A DNA stretch of 23,130 nt from contig CAWGMT010000024.1 of assembly GCA_963823675.1 (NCBI GenBank), positions 1 to 23,130 of the forward strand. Reading direction: 5' to 3'. This DNA comes from CAWGMT01 sp963823675. GTDB lineage: Bacteria > Planctomycetota > Planctomycetia > Isosphaerales > Isosphaeraceae. Within the stretch, counting starts at the first letter, position 1. Every line of letters begins with the position of its first letter. Positions 15,858-23,130 of this stretch are shown here, one piece after another. Under the pieces are notes generated by a model. That model searched no databases. It was not told the DNA's origin and saw nothing but the letters and a program-made list of their open reading frames with translations. The position numbers were made by a program, and so were the translations under genes.

Positions 15858-16183
15858 TGCGCGTAGCGATAAGCCTCTAGGCCGCACCCAACTCGTTCCG
15901 ACAGCATGCTGGCCTGGAAACACACGTCAAGCAGCTCGCCGAGCACAGCCTTCGGCGGAAGCTCTACCCGCGGGAACCCGTCGAAGAGCGGCGAGCTGTC
16001 CCACCGCCCCTGCAAAATCGCGTGCATGTCACGCGGATAGACCCGGTCCTTTACCCTTGCCTGTTTCCCCACGGTGCGGTCCAGTGAGTAAGCCCCGGTT
16101 CCCGCCGGCGTTGAACGCCCGCCGCCGCGGCGTGATCCAGCTCTCATTCTAACTCGCCGCCTCCGCTTCGCATCTTCCGCCAT
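15695..16183 (-). pseudogene. Truncated gene resembling a DACNV-type sensor domain protein
   Basis: The N-terminal part from about ATG 16183 reads VKDRVYPRDMHAILQGRWDS, then RVELPPKAVLGELLDVCFQA and SMLSE. From memory this resembles the start of the DACNV putative nucleotide-sensor proteins. After SMLSE (about 15905) the frame stays open to 15695, but the rest looks non-coding and lacks the expected continuation in any minus frame. The likely cause is a deletion or recombination breakpoint, not a single-base error. Confidence 0.4.
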
Positions 16184-16459
16184 TGGCCATAGTTGCTGAA
16201 AAAACCACGCGTTCCGCAATTCGGCCTGATCGACCGACCCGTCCGCGAAGCGACTTTACCGCTCTAACACCATTTGCGCACGACAATTCAAGCGCTTTCC
16301 CTGTCTTAAGTCTTGTGCCCCGCACGCCTTGCTGCACGCGCCCTGCAATCCTTGCCACGGCAAACCAGCACTGCTAGGATTTGACTTAACTACGCAGAGT
16401 CTAGGGCCTATTCCCGTGAGCCGCGATGAAGTGACCTACTACCCGCAAAAGGTAAATCC

Positions 16460-19400
16460 ATGATGGCCGCGCCGCAGTCCGGCCAGATCGTCCGCGTGCG
16501 ACAAAGGCAGTACGTCGTTGAGGAAGTGACGCCGCCGGGGGCTGACGATGACTCCACGCTTGTGCGCATGTCCTGCCTGGATGACGACGCCCAGGGTCAG
16601 CCGCTGGCGGTGCTTTGGGAAAAAGAAGTCGACCCCGAGATCCTCGACCGCCGAAGCTTGGCAATCCATCGCCAACCGCGGTTTCGATCCGCCCGATCTG
16701 TTTTCGGCCTACCTTCACACGCTCCAGTGGAACTGCGTCACCTCGACCGACCCCAATCTCTTCCAATCCCCGTTTCGCGCCGGTATCCGCATCGACGCCT
16801 ACCAGCTCGAGCCGCTTCAGAAAGCGCTGCGATTGCCTCGGGTTAACCTCTTCATCGCCGATGACGTCGGCCTCGGAAAGACCATCGAGGCCGGGCTGAT
16901 CGCCCGCGAACTGCTGCTCCGGAAGAAAGTCCAGGACATCGTCGTCGCCTGCCCGCCCTCGATGCTGCTGCAATGGAAGGAGGAGCTGGAGGAACGCTTC
17001 GGCATGGTCTTCCAGATTCTCGACAAGGATTACATCGCCCGGGTGAGGCAGGAGCGCGGATACGGCGTCAACCCCTGGACGACGCACTCCCGGTTCCTGG
17101 TCTCCCAACGACTCCTGATCGACGAAGCCTATACGGCCACCTTGCGCGACTGGCTCGGCGAATTCCGGGCCGGCTCCCTGCTCATCCTCGACGAAGCGCA
17201 TCACGCCGCGCCTTCCAGCGGCGCGAGATACGCCATCGATTCCAAGATCACCAAGGCCATCCGCGAATTGGCCGGGCGATTCGAGCATCGCCTCTTCCTT
17301 TCCGCCACGCCGCACAACGGCCATTCCAACAGCTTCTCCGCCTTGCTCGAAATCCTCGACCCGCAACGCTTCTGCCGGGGCGTGCCGGTCCGCGGCAAGA
17401 AGCTCCTCGACGACGTCATGGTGCGCCGCCTCAAGGAAGACCTGCGCGAGGTCGAAGGCGGATTTCCGAAACGCATTCCCCGCCAGATCGACCTCAAGGG
17501 ATTGCCACCCGACACGCCCGAGTTGCACCTATCGGAGTTGCTCAACCAGTACCGCGAATTGCGCGAAGCCCGTCTATCGGGCGAGACCAAGAAAAAGCAA
17601 GCGTCCGCCGCTTTGCTCATCACGGGCCTTCAGCAGCGCCTCCTCTCCTCGATCGAGGCCTTTGCCCGCACTCTCCGCGTGCACCGCCGGACGGTCGAAA
17701 AGCACTGGCAGGAGGCACAATCCAGGCCATCACGACCCGAGTCGGAATCGACAACGCCCGGCCTCTTCGCCGAGGGCATCGACAACGACGACGACCGCGC
17801 CACTCTCTCCGAACAGGAGATCCAGGCCGAGGAAGAATCCCAGATCGAAACGGCCACCCGGGCGACCACGCCACCCACCGCCGCTGCTTTTCAAGCCGAG
17901 ACGCGGCTCCTGGATCAGATGACGCAAATCGCCGACGCGGCCAGGGCGCTGCCCGATGCGCGGGTACGTTATCTCGTCGACTGGATTCGGACCAACATGT
18001 GCCCGGAGATGCCGCGCTCGGCATCTCTGCTCCGTCGAACAAGCCGGCCAGGTGGAACGATACGACGCATCCTGATCTTCACCGAGTACGACGACACCAA
18101 GCGTTACCTCCATCAGCAGCTTTCGGCCGCCATCGACGCCACCGACCGCGCTTCCGACCGGATCGCCATCTATCACGGCCCGACACCGCCCGCCGACCGC
18201 GAGGAAATCAAGCGCGCCTTCACAACCGACCCCAGGAAACACCCGTTACGCATCCTGATTGCCACCGACGCCGCCCGCGAGGGGCTCAATCTCCAGACCC
18301 ACTGCTGGAACCTGTTCCATTTCGACGTGCCGTGGAACCCCAGCCGCCTCGAGCAACGCAACGGCCGCATCGACCGCAAACTCCAGCCCCAGCCGGAAGT
18401 CTATTGCCACTATTTCGTCTACGCCGACCGCAAGGAGGACCGCATTCTCGAAGTGCTGGTGAAAAAGACAGAGAAGATCAAGCAGGAACTCGGGCAGCCT
18501 TTCCCCCGTGCTCGAGAGCCGCCTGTCCGACACCCTGAAGCACGGAATCACGGCACCGCGATATCGCCGCCATGGCGCAGCAGTTGGAGGACACGAAACC
18601 TGACGAGGAAAACCGCGAGACGGTCGATGCGGAACTGGAGGCGACCCGCGAGCGGCAAGAGGACCTCAAGGCGCAGATTCACCGGCTCCAGAATCGGCTG
18701 GAGGTCTCAAAGGAATGGCTTGCCCTGCGGGAAGACCATTTCCGCTCCGCCATCTCCTGCGCCCTCAAGCTGATGCACACGGACCCGCTGAAACCCCTCC
18801 CCCCCGGCGACGACTGGGATAAACCCATCGACCGTTTCCGGTTCCCCGCCCTCGATCAACGCCATGGCGCCGATCCGACCTGGGCCGAAACCATGGACGC
18901 GCTCCGAGTGCCCAGGAAACGCGACCAGAAGCCGTGGGAATGGCGGCAGGGAATCGCCGATCCGCCCCGTCGTGTTCCACGACACGGGCACCATGGATGA
19001 AGACGTCGTGCACCTCCACCTGGAGCACCGGGTCGTCAAGCGGCTGCTCGGCCGCTTCACGGCCCAGGGATTCGTGCTGCACGACCTGTCCCGTGCCTGC
19101 CTCACTCAGACCAGCGACGCCATTCCCCGCGTCATCCTGATGGGACGGCTTTCGCTCTACGGCCCCGCGCTGCCCGGCTGCACGAGGAGCTGGTGCCGGT
19201 GACCGCCCGCTGGATCGAGATCAGCCAGCGCAAGAAGCCCATGGCTCCCTATGGCCGGGAAGCCCAGGTCAAGACGCTCGATTTGCTGGAGACGGCACTC
19301 TTGCCTGCGGGCGGCAAGGGGGCCAATGCCGTGGTCCAGGCCAAGCTCCGCGAGGCCGCCCCCCGCGATATCGAGGAATTGCTGCCCCATCTGGAGGTCC

Positions 19401-19728
19401 GTGGCCGGGAGCTTGCCGCGGAGGCTGTCGTCGCGCTGCAAAAGCGTGCCGACCAGGAAGCCAAGGCCATGCGTACCATCCTCGAAGAGCAGAAAAAACG
19501 GGTCGCCGACACCGCCTGCGCAGTTTCGTGATCGGCAATTATGGCTTGATTTCAACGACGACGAGCAGCGGCAGCTTGAATCGAACAAGCGGCACTGGGA
19601 AAAACGGCTCCATGCCATCGACCGCGAGCTGTGCAACCGAGCCCGAACGCATCCGTGCGCTCTACGAGGTCAAGGCCCAACGGATCGAGCCTGTCGGGCT
19701 CGTCTATCTCTGGCCGGTGAGCGGCTAA
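16460..19728 (+). CDS. drmD: DISARM SNF2-like helicase DrmD, several frameshifts
   Basis: A helicase of about 1085 residues, probably the first gene of a class 1 DISARM anti-phage system. The N-terminal GQIVRVRQRQYVVEEV leads after a shift to ANRGFDPPDLFSAYLHTLQW, a DrmD hallmark. ATPase motifs: DDVGLGKT (16860-16883), ILDEAHH (about 17185-17205), SATPHNGHSNSFSALL, then lobe 2 with IFTEYDDT, ATDAAREGLNLQ and LEQRNGRIDR (about 18346-18378). The C-terminal part covers four frames and ends RIEPVGLVYLWPVSG. Shifts lie near 16659 (TT), 18503-18507 (C run), 18550, 18950, 19165, 19515 and 19635. Each is repaired by one base. The ATG at 16460 or 16463 has AAAGG upstream. Confidence 0.8.
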
Positions 19729-19737
19729 GGTGATGCG

Positions 19738-22700
19738 ATGACGCAGGACCCGGAAATCCTACGCCCACAAGCAATGGCTTGGCTATGTGCAGCCGGTGGG
19801 CTTGGTCGTCTCGCCGATCGCCCTGGCGGCCGCCCAGGCTTATCCCGAAAAGAACATCATCCCGGATCACGCGCGATTCCTCGACTGCGTCGAGTCGGTC
19901 ACTGTCGACGGGGAAACCGACCCCCGCCCGGCCATCCGCGAATTTCCCCGGTTCGCCACGGCCGTGCTGGGTTGGAGACCGAGCGACCTGGCCGGAACGC
20001 CGGAGGGAGGCCCTCTCCCGGAATCGCTTGAGGTGACGCTCACCGAATACAACGAAACGCTCCGCCCCTCCTACGCCGTCCCCGACGGTGGCCCCTCCCC
20101 CGACGGCGAGCGTAAGTGGCTGATGCTCATTCAGCGCGTTAAAGCAGGAACGAGCCTTGACGATACCCCGGACAGCGGCGACAAAGCCCATCGCTGGGAA
20201 GCCAGCCCCCAGGCACGTTTCGAGCGCCTGCTTCGCGGAACGCAGGTGCCGATCGGCATCCTGTCCAACGGCACGCAGCTCCGGCTGGTCTATGCGCCGC
20301 AGGGCGAAACCTCCGGCCACGCGACATTCGACGTCGGGCAAATGTCGGAAGTGTCCGGACGGCCGATCTTCGCCGCCCTGCAAATGCTCCTCTCGGCCGA
20401 ACGGCTTTTCTCCCTCCCGGAAAAGCAGCGGCTGCCCGCCATCTTGGCGGAAAGCCGCAAGTACCAGAACCTTGTCTCGACCAAGCTGGCCGAGCAGGTG
20501 CTCGCCGCGCTCTACGAGCTGCTGCGCGGCTTCCAGGCGGCCGACGACCAGCGCCACGGCGAACTGCTGAGCGCCGTGCTTGCCGACGACCCGAATCACG
20601 TCTATGGCGGACTGCTTACCGTCCTCTTGCGGATGGTCTTCCTGCTTTACGCCGAGGATCGTTCGCTTCTGTCGAACGACGAGGTGTACCAGAATTTCTA
20701 CTCCGTCACCGGCCTGTTCGAGCGGCTGCGCGAAGACGCCGGCCGCCACACCGACACCATGGACCACCGCTACGGGGCATGGGCACAGCTCCTCACGCTG
20801 TTTCGTCTGATCTACGACGGCGGCCGTCACGGCGGAATGAGATGCCGGCACGAAAGGGCTACCTCTTCGACCCCGATCGCTATTGCTTTCTTGAAGGGCG
20901 AAGAAGGCTCGCGCGACAACCGGGCGAGTGACGGAACCGCCGCGTGTTTCCGACGGCGTGGTGTACCGCGTTCTCCAGAACCTGATCATCCTCGACGGCG
21001 AGCGGCTCAGCTACCGCACCCTTGACGTTGAGCAGATCGGGAGCGGTCTATGAGGACGATCATGGGCATTGACCTTGAAGTGGCGCCGAGGGCCGCTCTA
21101 TCGCCATGCGGCCTCCCAAAACGAACATGGGAATTCGGCCCCCGGCTACCATCGACCTGGAGGCGTTACTCGCGGTTAAACCCGACAACAGAGCGCAAGA
21201 TGGCATAAAAGAGAATGACCGATCGGATCGCTTACGGGACTAGCTGCAGCCGCGCTGAAGGACGCCAAGACGATCGAGGACGCTGTTGCAGCCCTGAGAA
21301 AAAGGATTCACCGCGCGGCGACGCCGAACATCGTCCCCGCGGGGGCCATGATCCTCCAGCCCAGCGACGAGCGCCGCCGGTCAGGCTCTCATTACACCCC
21401 TCGCACGCTGACCGAGCCGATCGTCCGCACCACGCTCCGGCCGATCCTGGAGTCGCCTCGCGCGAACCCAACACCAGAGCAGATACTGGACCTCAAGATT
21501 TGCGACCCGGCCATGGGCTCCGGAGCCTTTCTTGTCGCCGTCTGCCGCTTCCTCGCCGAGTTGCTGGTCAAGGCCTGGCACAGCCATGATCGCAAGCAAA
21601 GCATTCCTCCCGATGAGGACGAGATCCTGCACGCTGCCCGCATCGTCGCCCAGCGATGCCTTTACGGCGTGGACAAGAATCCGCTGGCGGTCGACCTGGC
21701 CAAGCTTTCGCTCTGGCTGGCGACGCTGGCCAGAGACCATCCTTTTACGTTCCTCGATCATGCCTTGAAGTGCGGCGATTCTCTGGTCGGGCTCTCACGA
21801 AGTCTCAAATCGGTGGTTTCCACTGGAAGCCGGACAGGCAGCGGGATTTTGCCCGCAGTCATCGAAGACCGGATCAGTCGAGCCACGACGTACCGCCGCG
21901 ACATCCGTGAAGCCCCCGAGGGTACGCCTGAGTCGCTCGTGAGCCAGAAGCTCGCAGGCGGCCGATGGGTTGAACCCGCCCGCCGATACGGCGATCTGGT
22001 GATCTCGGCCTTCTTCGCGGGTGACAACGACCGCAAGCGAAAGACCCTGCTTGACGAGTCAGCGGACCAACTGAGCGCCAATTTGAAACGTTTAAGCTCG
22101 AACTCCGTAAGCGGCTTGACGAGGGAGGCACACATTGTTTGGAGGAGACATCGCCGGTCCATCCCTTCCACTGGGAGATCGAGTTTCCCGAGGTCTTCGA
22201 TCGCCCCAATCCGGGGTTCGATGCCTTCGTGGGCAATCCGCCATTTGCGGGGAGGACCACGCTTTCGGAGGGATCGCGAGAGGGCTACATCGATTGGCTA
22301 AAGGAAATCCACGAGGAATCGCACGGCAATTCCGACTTGGTAGCCCATTTCTTCCGCCGGGCGTTCAACCTGATCCGCCAAGGCGGTGCCTTCGGACTGA
22401 TCGCGACCAATACCATCGGCCAAGGCGACACACGATCAACCGGCCTGCGCTGGATCTGCAAGCACGGTGGAACCATCTTCGCCGCAACCCGGCGCAAGAA
22501 ATGGCCCGGTCAGGCCGCCGTGACCATCAGCATCGTCCACGTAGTTAGGGTGGACCAGCGTGATCGACACGGAATTCCAGTGAGCCACACGGCCTCCTCC
22601 ATGGCGTTCGGCACGCCCTGCATTCTTGATGACAGCCCGGTTCCCATCATCACCGCTTATCTCTTCCACGCTGGCGGGCATGATGACCCGGAGAAGCTCA

Positions 22701-23130
22701 CAGCAAATGAAGGCAAAAGCTTCCAGGGCTGTGTCGTCGTTGGCATGGGCTTCACCTTCGACGACACCGACACCAAGGGCATCGCCAACCCAATCGCTCT
22801 GATGCACGAGTTAGTGCAAAAGGACCCACGCAACGCTGAGCGGATCTTTCCGTACATCGGTGGCGAGGAGGTCAACGATTCGCCGACTCATGCTCATCAT
22901 CGCTACATCATCAACTTCGGAGAGATGAGTGAGGAAGAGGCACGACGGTGGCCCGACTTGATGAGCATCGTCGAAGAGAAGGTGAAGCCCGAAAGACTTG
23001 GCAGTCTCGCGAAGTGGAGCGCTGATAAGGCGAAGAGGGCCGACAAATGGTGGCGATTTTCACGGACTGCGATCGATCTCTACGAAGCCATCCGTGGTCT
23101 AGATCGCGTGCTGGTCAATTCGCAGGTCAG
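19738..23130 (+). CDS. drmMI: DISARM class 1 adenine-specific methyltransferase DrmMI, partial, frameshifted
   Basis: N6-adenine methyltransferase that would mark self DNA for DISARM. The start is ATG 19738 with AAGGTG upstream, 9 bases after drmD. Dropping one C near 19764 joins MTQDPEILR to HKQWLGYVQPVGLVVSP. The N-terminal domain runs to about 20830. Several shifts follow (about 20840-20960, 21045, 21100, 21200-21250), with VSDGVVYRVLQNLIILDGER and VYE.IMGIDLEVA recognisable. The catalytic part has GSHYTPRTLTEP, motif I DPAMGSGAF (about 21505-21530) and KNPLAVDLAKLSLW. Compensating shifts lie at about 21795 and 21855. After a T shift near 22090, ELRKRLDEGGTH leads to the motif IV FVGNPPFAG (22235-22246). 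This frame is open to the right edge with no stop, so the C-terminus is missing. Confidence 0.8.

Noticed and set aside
16401..17528. Long minus-strand open frame opposite drmD
   Set aside because: The plus strand holds helicase motifs over the same bases, so this is a shadow.
16973..18538. A 521-codon plus-strand frame within drmD
   Set aside because: It is very rich in Arg and Pro and overlaps the helicase motifs in the correct frame, so it is a shadow.
19670..20989. Long minus-strand open frame opposite drmMI
   Set aside because: The plus strand matches the N-terminal domain of the methyltransferase, and the minus frame shows no family features.
1..23130. CRISPR array
   Set aside because: No evenly spaced set of repeats with unique spacers was seen. 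The repeats at 3334-3418 are only four and mirror-arranged.

Overview
The window is GC-rich bacterial DNA made mostly of mobile and defence genes. No rRNA, tRNA or housekeeping gene was seen. The style of the proteins suggests a planctomycete: a CPCG zinc-ribbon start, excisionase-like HTH pairs, and an IS21-like operon with a ParB-like gene. That assignment is an inference, because there is no marker gene.

Layout. (1) 1-6350 is an integrated replicon or phage-satellite-like element. Read on the minus strand from about 6243 down to the left edge, it carries two unknown small genes, two coupled excisionase-like HTH proteins, a RepA-like AAA ATPase, a CHC2/Toprim primase and a tyrosine integrase that runs off the left edge. 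One plus-strand cargo gene (DUF2971) lies between integrase and primase. A symmetric array of four 12-bp repeats sits exactly between the ATPase stop and the primase start, and is a candidate origin or operator. (2) 6884-11302 is a complete 4.4-kb IS21-like transposon with mapped ends. It carries two genes beyond istA/istB: a double zinc-cluster protein and a ParB-like protein. It lies about ten codons into a small plus-strand gene. (3) 11504-13075 holds two divergent PIN-toxin modules whose promoters have the same layout. (4) 13088-16183 holds a tyrosine recombinase, a coiled-coil ORF, a second recombinase fragment, a HEPN-like protein and a truncated sensor-domain gene. (5) 16460 to the right edge holds the first two genes of a probable class 1 DISARM anti-phage system, drmD (SNF2-like helicase) and drmMI (adenine methyltransferase). 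drmA, drmB and drmC would be expected beyond the right edge.

Many genes are split by single-base frameshifts, often in short homopolymers, and adding or removing one base restores conserved family sequence. This occurs in unrelated genes across the whole window, so I read it as sequence error more than decay. Coordinates below span the repaired genes and each entry notes its shifts. The coherent story is a defence and mobile-element island: an integrative element with its own replication module on the left, a transposon that jumped into a gene next to it, then toxin-antitoxin modules, recombinases and a DISARM locus.
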